64,000 nt of DNA from Streptomyces sp. NBC_00271 (GTDB taxonomy: Bacteria; Actinomycetota; Actinomycetes; Streptomycetales; Streptomycetaceae), in assembly GCF_036178845.1 (NCBI RefSeq), contig NZ_CP108070.1, forward strand, positions 7,006,001-7,070,000, written 5' to 3'. This document shows, one piece after another, positions 17,503 through 28,226 of the stretch; positions within the stretch are counted from its first letter, which is position 1, and every line of letters begins with the position of its first letter. Both the position numbers and the translations under genes were made by a program. The notes beneath the pieces were generated by a model. That model made no database searches. It was not told where the DNA came from and worked only from the letters and a program-made list of their open reading frames with translations.

Positions 17503-18278
17503 GAGCGCGGGCTCTGGTCGCGGGGGCGCTCACCGCGGCCCTCCTGACCGGCTGCACCGGCTGTGCCCAGTCCGTCGACCCGATCGAACGGCTGGGCAAG
17601 AAGGCCGCGCAGGAGGTGCGCAGGTCCAGACCGAACGGGCCGACCCCGGCGACGTACCGGCACTGGGGGCTGCCCACCCCGCTCGCCGCCGCGCCGCGCC
17701 GGCCCGCCCGGCCCGCCCTCCATGGCGCGGCGCCCGGGCTCGCCCCCGTCGTGGACCGCGTACCCACCCGCGACAAGGTGGTCTTCCTGACGTACGACGA
17801 CGGTGCCGAGCGCGATCCGCGGTTCGTCGACATGGTCCGTGAACTGCGGCTGCCGGTCACCATGTTCCTCACGGACAGTGTCGTCGGGCCGGGGTACGGG
17901 CACTTCGCCCAGCTGCGGACGGTCGGCGCGAGCGTGCAGAACCACACCCTCCACCACGCCTCGCTGCGTGGACTGCCGTACGCGGGCCAGCGGGCCGAGA
18001 TCTGCGGCCAGCAGGAGAAGCTCAAGGCCCGCTTCGGCGTCCGCCCTCGGCTCTTCCGTCCCCCCTACGGCACCTACGACACCACCACGCTGCACGCCGC
18101 CGCCGACTGCGGGGTCACGGCCGTGGTCCTCGGCCGGGAGCCCGACGCCCACCGCCTGCGACCGGGTGACATCCTCTCCGGCTTCGAGGAGCCCAACCTC
18201 ACGGAGGCGACGGTCAGACTCCTGCGACGCATCCAGGCGGAGGGCTTCACCCCGGCGCGCCTGGAGAACTACCTCTGA
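17499..18278 (+). CDS. Polysaccharide deacetylase (NodB family) lipoprotein 2
   Basis: A 259-aa paralogue of the preceding gene, coupled to it by a GTGA overlap. It begins with a short lipoprotein signal (ALVAGALTAALLTGC). It has FLTYDDGAERDP (TYDDG variant), the His pair in QNHTLHHASL, and RPPYGTYDTTTL. A shared PATYRHWGLPTPLAA segment near residue 60 corresponds to AAKHWGLTKVPLAA in the first protein, confirming duplication. It lacks some of the first protein's N-terminal spacer. Both are likely anchored on the outer membrane face and may act on the same polymer. Confidence 0.87.
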   Translation: MRARALVAGALTAALLTGCTGCAQSVDPIERLGKKAAQEVRRSRPNGPTPATYRHWGLPTPLAAAPRRPARPALHGAAPGLAPVVDRVPTRDKVVFLTYDDGAERDPRFVDMVRELRLPVTMFLTDSVVGPGYGHFAQLRTVGASVQNHTLHHASLRGLPYAGQRAEICGQQEKLKARFGVRPRLFRPPYGTYDTTTLHAAADCGVTAVVLGREPDAHRLRPGDILSGFEEPNLTEATVRLLRRIQAEGFTPARLENYL

Positions 18279-18302
18279 CCATTCGACTTGGGGGGCATCG
18301 AT

Positions 18303-18372
18303 CAGCCCGTCCGGAGTTTGAGGACGAGGCCGTTCAGGCCGATAAGGGGGGTCTGGGGGCGCAGCCCCCAGG
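18303..18372. repeat. Dispersed Streptomyces intergenic repeat, copy 1
   Basis: CAGCCCGTCCGGAGTTTGAG leads a 70-bp block ending in a CTGGGGGC...GCCCCCAG hairpin. A second copy is at 53767-53832. It lies just after the deacetylase stop, where the hairpin may also terminate transcription. Confidence 0.6.
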
Positions 18373-18425
18373 GGTACGCCGACACGCACGCCGGGTGCCC
18401 AAAACCCCACGCCACGCCGGAGCCT

Positions 18426-18452
18426 TTGGCACTCCGCTTGACCGAGTGCTAA
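18426..18452. promoter_or_regulatory. CIRCE element 1 (HrcA operator)
   Basis: TTGGCACTC and GAGTGCTAA flank a 9-nt spacer, which matches the CIRCE consensus apart from small changes in the left arm. HrcA bound here would repress groES-groEL. It overlaps the likely -35 (TTGACC, 18438-18443). Confidence 0.9.
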
Positions 18453-18465
18453 TCGCGGTCATAGT
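18438..18465 (+). promoter_or_regulatory. groES promoter
   Basis: TTGACC (18438-18443) and CATAGT (18460-18465) are spaced 16 nt, giving a start near 18472. The -35 lies inside CIRCE 1 and the start abuts CIRCE 2, so HrcA can block both polymerase binding and escape. Confidence 0.55.
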
Positions 18466-18472
18466 CTCGGCC

Positions 18473-18499
18473 CTGGCACTCCCCACTGGAGAGTGCCAA
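18473..18499. promoter_or_regulatory. CIRCE element 2 (HrcA operator)
   Basis: CTGGCACTC and GAGTGCCAA around a 9-nt spacer, 47 bp downstream of CIRCE 1. Two tandem CIRCE sites in front of groES are known from Streptomyces. Confidence 0.9.
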
Positions 18500-18596
18500 T
18501 AGCGACGGGCAGGTCCGGCACCCGCGACGACGGATCCACCTGGTCGCCACCTCAGACAGTTAACCCCGTGAGATCTCCGAAGGGGGAGGTCGGATC

Positions 18597-18905
18597 GTGA
18601 CGACCACCAGCTCCAAGGTTGCCATCAAGCCGCTCGAGGACCGTGTTGTGGTCCAGCCGCTGGACGCCGAGCAGACCACGGCTTCCGGCCTGGTCATCCC
18701 GGACACCGCGAAGGAGAAGCCCCAGGAGGGCGTCGTCCTCGCCGTGGGCCCGGGCCGCTTCGAGAACGGCGAGCGCCTGCCGCTCGACGTCAGCACCGGC
18801 GACATCGTGCTGTACAGCAAGTACGGCGGCACCGAGGTGAAGTACAACGGCGAGGAGTACCTCGTCCTCTCGGCTCGCGACGTGCTCGCGATCATCGAGA
18901 AGTAG
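18597..18905 (+). CDS. groES: Co-chaperonin GroES
   Basis: The 102-aa lid of the GroEL folding chamber. It shows [20 protein letters not shown] at the N-terminus, the mobile loop ([17 protein letters not shown]) and the C-terminal [14 protein letters not shown] strand. It starts at GTG 18597 with GGGGGAGG upstream. It is first in the groES-groEL1 operon behind two CIRCE sites, so heat-induced through HrcA. Confidence 0.97.
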   Translation: MTTTSSKVAIKPLEDRVVVQPLDAEQTTASGLVIPDTAKEKPQEGVVLAVGPGRFENGERLPLDVSTGDIVLYSKYGGTEVKYNGEEYLVLSARDVLAIIEK

Positions 18906-19025
18906 TTCACCGAGCTTCACCGTTCCACCCAGTTTTGCAGTGAACTGCGCCCCTGGCCCCCGCGACCATAACCAGCCGGGCGTCGGGGGCGCGGTTCGTT
19001 CACCCCAGTTTTCCGAGAGGGCTGA

Positions 19026-20657
<1,632 letters not shown>

Positions 20658-20673
20658 GTCTCGTACTCCCGAA

Positions 20674-20705
20674 GAAGCCCCCGTTCCGCACGGAACGGGG
20701 GCTTC
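20674..20705 (+). terminator. groEL1 terminator
   Basis: A perfect 15-bp stem, GAAGCCCCCGTTCCG against CGGAACGGGGGCTTC with a 2-nt apex, 17 bp after the groEL1 stop. It can act in both directions, separating groEL1 from the convergent gene at 20757. Confidence 0.85.
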
Positions 20706-20756
20706 TCCCGTACGCGGCACCATCGACCACCGACTACCGCGCCACCGACCACCGCA

Positions 20757-21464
20757 CTACTGCTCCAGCGCGTCCAGCGCCCCCAGCTGAGCCAACAGCC
20801 CCAGCCGGTCGTACTGCCACCAGCCCTCGGCGATCTTCCCGTCCTCCCGGCAGCGGAAGACGGTCGTGCCGGTCATGGTGACCTGCTTCCCGGTCGCCGG
20901 GATCCCCATGAAGTCGCCCTTGTGGGTGCCGTTCCAGGCCCACCGGGTGCAGACCCGGTCGCCCTGGGTGAGCTGGTCCTCGACGGTGAACGTGAAGTCG
21001 AAACCGCCGCGCCACATCTCGATCTCGCGCCGCATCGCGTCGAGGCCGATGGTGTCCTGCTCGTTGGCGGGATCGTGGTCGTGGTAGCTCTCCACCATCA
21101 GACCGTTGAGCGGCGGCAGTTCACCCGGGCCGGCCAACGTCTCGAAGAACCTGCGGATGTTGGCCGCGAACAACTGCTCGTCCCGCACCACGTCCAGATC
21201 GGTGAACGTCGGCAGCCCGTCGCAGAGCGCCACCATCTCCTGGAAGATCCTGTCGGTCTCGGGGAGGTGCGAGTTCCGCATCGCCTCCTCGAACGAGGGG
21301 AACTCCACGATCTCTATGAAGTGGGTCGCGTCGGAGCGGTCCTTGCCGATCACACTGTGCGTCGCGGTCCGCTTGCCCCTGGTCCTCTCGACCCATGTGT
21401 CCATCAGCTGGTTCATCTCGTCGAACCGGCTGGTCCTGCAATCGATGAGCTGTACGAATGTCAT
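20757..21464 (-). CDS. Two-domain protein: alpha/beta-barrel plus SnoaL-like polyketide-cyclase domain
   Basis: A 235-aa protein. Residues 1-100 (MTFVQLIDCRTSRFDEMNQL, then HFIEIVEFPSFEEAM) look like a ferredoxin-like dimeric alpha/beta-barrel domain. Residues about 105-225 are a SnoaL/ester-cyclase type cone fold, with VESYHDHDPANEQDTIGLDAM, GDRVCTRWAWNGTHKGDFMGI and the closing EGWWQYDRLGLLAQLG. Start ATG 21464 has GGAGG seven bases upstream. Such SnoaL proteins are often small-molecule isomerases or of unknown role; no polyketide genes are near. Reported as a fusion because both halves fall in one uninterrupted frame. Confidence 0.82.
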   Translation of the reverse strand: MTFVQLIDCRTSRFDEMNQLMDTWVERTRGKRTATHSVIGKDRSDATHFIEIVEFPSFEEAMRNSHLPETDRIFQEMVALCDGLPTFTDLDVVRDEQLFAANIRRFFETLAGPGELPPLNGLMVESYHDHDPANEQDTIGLDAMRREIEMWRGGFDFTFTVEDQLTQGDRVCTRWAWNGTHKGDFMGIPATGKQVTMTGTTVFRCREDGKIAEGWWQYDRLGLLAQLGALDALEQ

Positions 21465-21547
21465 GGCGTCGCCTCCGGCCCCCTGGGTCCGGTTGAACAC
21501 CCTCAGTTTCCCACCGGAGGGACGACACCACCCACTGAGCGGCGGCC

Positions 21548-22321
21548 TTACTGGGGGCCGTACTTCCGGCCCGTCTTCGACGTGATCCCGCCCAGCAGTC
21601 CGCGCGGCGCCACCTTCACCAGGCCCATCAGCGCCTTGTAGCGGGGGTCGGGGACGGACAGCGACTTGCCGCGGGCCAGGTCGGCGAGCGCCGCCGCGAC
21701 CAGCTTGTCCGCATCCAGCCACATCCAGTTCGGGATGTTGTCCGTGCCCATCCCGGCCCGCTGGTGGAACTCGGTGCGGACGAAGCCGGGGGCCAGCGCC
21801 ATCAGCCGTACGCCGCTGCCCGCCAGATCCCGCGCCGCGCCCTGCGTGAACTGCACGACCCACGCTTTGGACGCCCCGTACGTACCCCGCGGCACGAACG
21901 CGGCCACCGACGCGACGTTGACGACTCCGCCCCGGCCGCGCTCCCGCATGGCCTCGGTCGCCGCCGACGTCAACCGCAGCACCGCCTCGCAGTGCACCTT
22001 GAGCATCGTCAGCTCGTCGGCCATCGACACCTCGAGATAGTGGCCCTTGTTGCCGAAGCCCGCGTTGTTGATCAGCAGGTCGACCGGGTTCTTGCGGTCG
22101 GAGAGGCGGGCGGCCACCGCCTCGATGCCCTCGTCCGTCGCCAGGTCGGCGGTCAGCACCTCCGCCTCGATGCCGTGCCGGTCGTGCAGTTCGGTCGCCT
22201 GCTCGCCCAGCCGCTTGGTGTCGCGCGCCACCAGCACGAGGTTGTGCCCGTCAGCCGCCAGCCGCCGCGCGAAGGCGGCGCCGATGCCCGCGGTCGATCC
22301 CGTAATCAGAGCCGTTGTCAT
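21548..22321 (-). CDS. Short-chain dehydrogenase/reductase
   Basis: A 257-aa classical SDR: cofactor loop TGSTAGIGAAFARRLA, VLVARDTKRL (favouring NADP by the Arg after strand 2), NNAGFGNKG, catalytic YGASKAW. The C-terminal segment with GRKYGP is like that of SDRs acting on bulky or lipid substrates. It lies upstream of, and in the same direction as, the SnoaL fusion (84 bp gap), so the two may be cotranscribed. Substrate unknown. Confidence 0.88.
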   Translation of the reverse strand: MTTALITGSTAGIGAAFARRLAADGHNLVLVARDTKRLGEQATELHDRHGIEAEVLTADLATDEGIEAVAARLSDRKNPVDLLINNAGFGNKGHYLEVSMADELTMLKVHCEAVLRLTSAATEAMRERGRGGVVNVASVAAFVPRGTYGASKAWVVQFTQGAARDLAGSGVRLMALAPGFVRTEFHQRAGMGTDNIPNWMWLDADKLVAAALADLARGKSLSVPDPRYKALMGLVKVAPRGLLGGITSKTGRKYGPQ

Positions 22322-22439
22322 GGCCCAAGGCTAGTGACCTGACCAGGCCCGCCGCGCGCCCGCCACCCAACGCCCACCTTGCTCCACGAGTTCCCCGCAC
22401 ACCCCGGACGCCCCCATCCCGCGCCCCCGCTTCGAGCGG

Positions 22440-23108
22440 CTAGCCGCTGTGCCGCGCCACGTACTTCTTCGCCATCTCCAGCAACTCCGGGTGCAGCGCG
22501 TCGCCCGCGGCCAACACCCTTGTCAGCAGCGCCCGTTCGGTCGTCTCGGCACGGAAGGCGAAGGCGACCGTCACCTCGTGGTCGGGCCGGTGCACGACCT
22601 CGATCGGGTCGCCCGCCCGGATCTCGCCCGGCTCGATCACCCGCAGATAGGCACCGGGCGCGCCCTTCTGGGTGAACCGCTTCACCCAGCGCTGCTCACC
22701 GACGTGCCCCTGGAACGTACGGCAGGGGATGCGCCCGCTGGTGACTTCGAGGACCACCTCGGAGCCGACGCGCCAGCGCTCGCCGATCCGCGCGCCGGAC
22801 ACGTCGAGCCCCTGAGTCGTCAGGTTCTCGCCGAACGCGCCGCTCGCCAGCGGCCGGCCGAGCTCGCGCCCCCAGTCGTCGAGGTCCTCGCGGGCGACCG
22901 CGTACACCGCCTGGTCGTTCCCGCCGTGATGGCGCAGGTCGCACACCGCGTCCCCGGCGAGGCCGCTCGCGCCGACCCCCTTGGGCCCGGGTGCCGTCAC
23001 CCGCACAGGCCCGTCCACCGGTCGCTTGTCGATGCCGGTCACGCCCTCGGGGTGGTCCGTGTACGGAACGGCCCGAGGGCGGGCGATGTTCAAGGACAGA
23101 AGCTTCAT
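22440..23108 (-). CDS. MOSC domain protein
   Basis: A 222-aa protein with a MOSC (molybdenum cofactor sulfurase C-terminal) domain resembling YiiM. It has DLRHHGGNDQAVYAVAREDL, FGENLTTQGLDVSGARIGER and the conserved Cys in IPCRTFQGHV (about residue 124), the likely sulfur carrier or active residue. It is expected to act in molybdenum-cofactor-dependent detoxification (such as reduction of N-hydroxylated bases); that is inferred from the family. It is divergent from a LysR gene across an 80-bp gap, which may be its regulator. Confidence 0.85.
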   Translation of the reverse strand: MKLLSLNIARPRAVPYTDHPEGVTGIDKRPVDGPVRVTAPGPKGVGASGLAGDAVCDLRHHGGNDQAVYAVAREDLDDWGRELGRPLASGAFGENLTTQGLDVSGARIGERWRVGSEVVLEVTSGRIPCRTFQGHVGEQRWVKRFTQKGAPGAYLRVIEPGEIRAGDPIEVVHRPDHEVTVAFAFRAETTERALLTRVLAAGDALHPELLEMAKKYVARHSG

Positions 23109-23187
23109 GACAGCACGCTAGGCGATGAGGGCCAAAGCCGCGACGCAATATTCGTCGCCGTACCCAAGGATCACTTATGCTCGAAAG

Positions 23188-24084
23188 GTGATCGAGGCCC
23201 GTCATCTCCGTGTCCTGCGCGCCGTCGCCGCCACCGGCTCCTTCTCGGCGGCGGGACGTGAACTGGGCTGCACCCAGCCCGCCGTCAGCCAGCAGATGAA
23301 GGCGCTCGAATCGTCCGTCGGCACCCCGCTGCTCGTCCGCACCGGCCGCGAGATGCGCCTCACCCAGGCGGGCGAGGCGCTCGTCCGGCACGCGGCGGGC
23401 ATCATCGCGGGCCTGACCGCGGCCGAGGAGGAGGTCGCCGCGATCGCGGGCCTGCGCGCGGGCCGGGTCCGGCTCGTCTCCTTTCCCAGCGGCAGTTCCA
23501 CGCTCGTCCCCACGGCCCTCGCCGCGCTGCGCGCCGCGCATCCCGGCACCCGGGTCTCCCTGGAGGAGGCCGAGCCGCCGGAGTCCGTCGAGAAGCTCCG
23601 GGCCGGGGACTGCGACATCGCCCTCGCGTTCCGCTACGAGGGAGCCGCGGGTGCCGAGGAGTGGGACGACCTGGTCGTACGGCCCCTGCTGCGGGACCGG
23701 CTCGTCGGGCTGGTCCCCGAGAGGCACCGGCTCGCGCGAGCCGGGTCGGTCGCGATCGCCGAACTCGCCGAGGAGCCCTGGATCGCGGGCTGCCCACGCT
23801 GCCGCGGACAGCTGGTGGAGGTCTGCCGTGCCGCGGGCTTCGTGCCCCGCATCGACTTCGCCACCGACGACTACCCGGCCGTGGTCGGGCTGGTCGGCGC
23901 GGGCCTCGGGGTCGCGGTCCTGCCGGAGCTCGCGATCGAGTCCGTACGCCCCAAGGGCGCACGCACCGTGACGGTGGAGCCGCCCGTGCGGCGCGAGATC
24001 GTCGCGCTCACCCTGCCGGACCTGGCACAGGTGCCGGCGGTGGCGGCGACGCTCGACCAACTGGCGCGGGCCGCGAGCCGCTGA
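23188..24084 (+). CDS. LysR-family transcriptional regulator
   Basis: A 298-aa LysR regulator: helix-turn-helix LRAVAATGSFSAAGRELGCTQPAVSQQMK and a substrate-binding domain with VRLVSFPSGSSTLVPTAL. It starts at GTG 23188, where AAGG lies too close to act as a normal ribosome-binding site, so it may be leaderless. It is divergent from the MOSC gene, the usual layout for a LysR protein and its target. The ligand is unknown; two Cys in AGCPRCRGQ (about residue 200) could be a redox or metal site. Confidence 0.9.
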   Translation: MIEARHLRVLRAVAATGSFSAAGRELGCTQPAVSQQMKALESSVGTPLLVRTGREMRLTQAGEALVRHAAGIIAGLTAAEEEVAAIAGLRAGRVRLVSFPSGSSTLVPTALAALRAAHPGTRVSLEEAEPPESVEKLRAGDCDIALAFRYEGAAGAEEWDDLVVRPLLRDRLVGLVPERHRLARAGSVAIAELAEEPWIAGCPRCRGQLVEVCRAAGFVPRIDFATDDYPAVVGLVGAGLGVAVLPELAIESVRPKGARTVTVEPPVRREIVALTLPDLAQVPAVAATLDQLARAASR

Positions 24085-24091
24085 CGCCGCC

Positions 24092-24120
24092 AAAAAGCAT
24101 GGGCACGCGTGCGCGTGCCC
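24092..24120 (-). terminator. whiD terminator
   Basis: Stem GGGCACGCG/CGCGTGCCC (24101-24120), followed on the minus strand by a run of five T (24092-24096). A textbook intrinsic terminator for whiD, 31 bp beyond its stop. Confidence 0.75.
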
Positions 24121-24150
24121 GACGGTGGACTGAAAAGCAGAAACGTTCCT

Positions 24151-24483
24151 TCAGTTGTTCGAAGCGGGATCGCCGCTCCCGTTGGTCGAGGCCGCCACCA
24201 GCCGGTTGCGCGCCCGTCCCATGAGTTCCTCGCGCTCGTCCTCGGTCAGGCCGCCCCATACGCCGTACGGTTCGCGCACCGCCAGGGCGTGCGCAGCGCA
24301 CTGGGCGCGAACCGGGCAACGCATGCAGACCTCTTTGGCCGAGTTCTCGCGAGCGCTCCGTGCCGCACCACGCTCGCCCTCCGGGTGGAAGAAGAGCGAG
24401 CTGTCGACCCCGCGGCAGGCCGCGAGGAGCTGCCAGTCCCAGAGGTCCGCGTTCGGACCGGGAAGGCGGGAGAAATCTGCCAT
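24151..24483 (-). CDS. whiD: WhiB-like iron-sulfur developmental regulator WhiD
   Basis: A 110-aa Wbl protein that binds a [4Fe-4S] cluster and, with the primary sigma factor, controls late sporulation genes. The cluster Cys are C23, C53, C56 and C62 (CRG, then CMRCPVRAQC). The Wbl turn GVWGG (in EPYGVWGGLTEDERE) and the basic C-terminal segment are present. I start at the ATG at 24483 (MADFSRLPGPNADLWDWQLL), with AGGGGA upstream; a longer frame exists but is not needed. Its position next to bldM and downstream of groEL1 matches whiD of other streptomycetes and whiB3 of mycobacteria. Confidence 0.95.
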   Translation of the reverse strand: MADFSRLPGPNADLWDWQLLAACRGVDSSLFFHPEGERGAARSARENSAKEVCMRCPVRAQCAAHALAVREPYGVWGGLTEDEREELMGRARNRLVAASTNGSGDPASNN

Positions 24484-24713
24484 TGCTTTGTCCCCTTGTT
24501 GCCGTTCTGGGCCGCTCTGTGCCCACCGACCGTACATCTACGATCTAAGGAGATGAAAATATGACTCATTGCGAATCTAGCCGCAGACACCAGCAAAGGG
24601 GAAGAAAACAGGCTGAATGGGGCATAGGTTGTGATGAAACGTTGAGGGTCCGTTGCGCATGTCTGCCTCGTGTCCGCGCCCTCACGTAGAGTGCCGAAGG
24701 CGACCGACTGCCC

Positions 24714-24741
24714 CGTAACTCTTTCGAGTGACCGTCGTTGA
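24714..24741 (+). promoter_or_regulatory. Sigma-BldN-type promoter of bldM
   Basis: CGTAAC (24714-24719), 16 nt, CGTTGA (24736-24741): this matches the -35/-10 pair known for sigma-BldN at bldM. The start of transcription would be near 24748, about 125 bp before the gene. The rest of the 390-bp whiD-bldM gap is AT-rich near 24550-24630 and should hold the whiD promoters, which I cannot place with confidence. Confidence 0.75.
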
Positions 24742-24873
24742 GAGTGCGGAGGCGGTTGAAGGAACAAGCGCTCGGGCAGACGGCAGTTCCGTCGGCGAGT
24801 GTCGACCGCACAGATGACGATTCGTACCAGCCTGGAGGCTCAAGGTGACGCGCATCAGCTGCGGAGGGCGGCC

Positions 24874-25485
24874 ATGACATCCGTCCTCGTCTGCGACGAC
24901 TCCCCGCTTGCCCGAGAGGCGCTCCGCCGAGCGGTGGCGACCGTGCCCGGCGTCGAGCGCGTGACGACGGCAGCCAACGGCGAGGAAGTCCTCCGCCGCT
25001 GGGGTGCCGACCGCTCGGACCTGATTCTGATGGACGTACGCATGCCCGGACTGGGTGGCGTCGAGACCGTCCGGCGGCTGCTGTCCGCCGACCCCGGTGC
25101 GCGCATCATCATGCTCACCGTGGCCGAGGACCTGGACGGTGTGGCGCTCGCCGTCGCCGCCGGGGCCCGCGGCTATCTGCACAAGGACGCCTCCCGCGCC
25201 GAGCTGCGCGCGACCGTGACCCAGGCACTCGCCGACCCCACCTGGCGGCTCGCCCCGCGCAGACTGCGGTCGGCCGAGATGGGCGCGGCGCCGACGCTCA
25301 CGGCGCGTGAGATCCAGGTGCTGGAAGGCATGAGTCACGGCCGCTCCAACGCCGAGATCGGCCGCGAGCTGTTCCTCTCCGAGGACACCGTGAAGACGCA
25401 CGCCCGGCGGCTCTTCAAGAAACTCGGCGCCTCGGACCGCGCGCACGCCGTGGCGCTCGGTTTCCGGTGGGGTCTGGTTCGTTAG
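24874..25485 (+). CDS. bldM: Orphan NarL-type response regulator BldM
   Basis: A 203-aa regulator needed for aerial growth and sporulation. The receiver domain begins MTSVLVCDDSPLAREALRRA, with Asp54 in LILMDVRMPG; the output domain is a LuxR/NarL helix-turn-helix (LTAREIQVLEGMSHGRSNAE). No kinase gene is adjacent. BldM is known to work without phosphorylation, as a homodimer or with WhiI. Start ATG 24874 has GGAGG upstream. It is transcribed from a sigma-BldN promoter and lies divergent from whiD. Confidence 0.95.
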   Translation: MTSVLVCDDSPLAREALRRAVATVPGVERVTTAANGEEVLRRWGADRSDLILMDVRMPGLGGVETVRRLLSADPGARIIMLTVAEDLDGVALAVAAGARGYLHKDASRAELRATVTQALADPTWRLAPRRLRSAEMGAAPTLTAREIQVLEGMSHGRSNAEIGRELFLSEDTVKTHARRLFKKLGASDRAHAVALGFRWGLVR

Positions 25486-25511
25486 GTGAGCCGTCGCGGG
25501 GGTACGACGCA

Positions 25512-25537
25512 CCCCGCCTACCTCATGGTGGGCGGGG
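25512..25537 (+). terminator. Hairpin after bldM
   Basis: CCCCGCCTACC and GGTGGGCGGGG pair (one G-U) around TCAT, 26 bp after bldM. A likely terminator, though without a T run. Confidence 0.6.
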
Positions 25538-25651
25538 CCGACAACAGCGCCCGCCGAGTGCCCGCTGCTCGTTTCGCCGCGGATGCCGCATGCTTGAGGT
25601 GTGGAGTTCCTCGGGGACGAGTCGGTCGAGCGGAAGGGGAGGGCGCAGGAG

Positions 25652-26317
25652 ATGAGTTCCGGCGCACCTGCTCATAACGCTTCGGTGCACAACTACGGAC
25701 GCGGTGCCACGGACAAGACGACGCCGAGGCACCATGGACCGATGCGCGACGACGAGACGACGGTGATCGGTGCGCTCGTCCATCGCGCGGTCGACGGCGA
25801 CGAGCAGGCCACGCACGACCTGCTCGCGCATGTACATCCCTTGGCGTTGCGCTACTGCCGCACCCGCCTCTCCCGGCTTCCGGGCGACGCGCGGCACTTC
25901 GTCGAGGACCTGGCCCAGGAGGTCTGCGTAGCGGTGCTCCTCGCACTGCCGCGCTACAAGGACACCGGGCGCCCCTTCGAGGCGTTCGTCTTCGCCATCG
26001 CCGCGCACAAGGTCGCCGACCTGCAGCGCGCCGCGATGCGCCACCCCGGTTCGACGGCGGTTCCCTCGGACGAGATGCCCGAGCGCCCCGACGACTCCCT
26101 CGGCCCGGAGGAGCGCGCTCTCCTCAGCAGCGACGCCGAGTGGGCCAAGAAACTCCTGGCCAACCTCCCCGAGAACCAGCGCGAGCTGCTTCTGCTGCGC
26201 ATCGCGGTGGGCCTCACGGCCGAGGAGACGGGCCAGATGTTGGGAATGTCACCAGGCGCCGTTCGGGTGGCCCAGCACCGCGCACTGAGCCGGTTGCGGG
26301 CGCTGGCGGAGCAGTAG
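25652..26317 (+). CDS. shbA: ECF sigma factor ShbA (SigD family)
   Basis: A 221-aa ECF sigma factor. Region 2 spans [20 protein letters not shown] and [15 protein letters not shown]; region 4 is [20 protein letters not shown] with [20 protein letters not shown]. By position (whiD-bldM-here-guaB) it corresponds to ShbA, which transcribes the principal sigma gene hrdB in streptomycetes, and to SigD of mycobacteria. I choose ATG 25652, where GGGGAGGG lies 8 nt upstream. Unlike mycobacterial sigD, no anti-sigma gene follows; guaB comes next after a strong terminator. The symbol rests on synteny and family. Confidence 0.82.
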   Translation: MSSGAPAHNASVHNYGRGATDKTTPRHHGPMRDDETTVIGALVHRAVDGDEQATHDLLAHVHPLALRYCRTRLSRLPGDARHFVEDLAQEVCVAVLLALPRYKDTGRPFEAFVFAIAAHKVADLQRAAMRHPGSTAVPSDEMPERPDDSLGPEERALLSSDAEWAKKLLANLPENQRELLLLRIAVGLTAEETGQMLGMSPGAVRVAQHRALSRLRALAEQ

Positions 26318-26377
26318 GCGGGTCTCAGGGGCCTTTGACACCGGGACCCCTGGGGACACGTTTGCCGGCGCGACGGG

Positions 26378-26407
26378 TCCGCCCTCCCAAGGGGCGGATC
26401 GGTTTTT
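26378..26407 (+). terminator. shbA terminator
   Basis: Stem TCCGCCC/GGGCGGA with a 7-nt loop, then TCGGTTTTT. It ends the shbA transcript and isolates guaB. Confidence 0.8.
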
Positions 26408-26551
26408 CCCCGGTCGTGGGGTTCGCGTCGTTCTTCCGCGGGGACCGGGCCCCGGCCCACAACTGAACGGCATCGCCACCCCGCCCGTACGAACCTACGA
26501 AGCTCGAGGGCGATCCGAACCGTGGAATGGGAGACCCCTGCTTCCCGTTAG

Positions 26552-28099
<1,548 letters not shown>

Positions 28100-28138
28100 C
28101 CGTTACATGGGCTGACGACCAGCCGTACAGATACGTGA

Positions 28139-28167
28139 GGGCGGTCCCGGAGGTTCCGGGGCCGCCC
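28139..28167 (+). terminator. guaB terminator
   Basis: A 12-bp GC stem (GGGCGGTCCCGG/CCGGGGCCGCCC, one G-U) around AGGTT, then TTGTCG, 40 bp after guaB. It partly separates guaB from guaB3. Confidence 0.65.
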
Positions 28168-28226
28168 TTGTCGTAGGTGTCGGGGATACTGGGAGGCGCA
28201 GAACCGAAGAGGGAAAGGCCACACAC

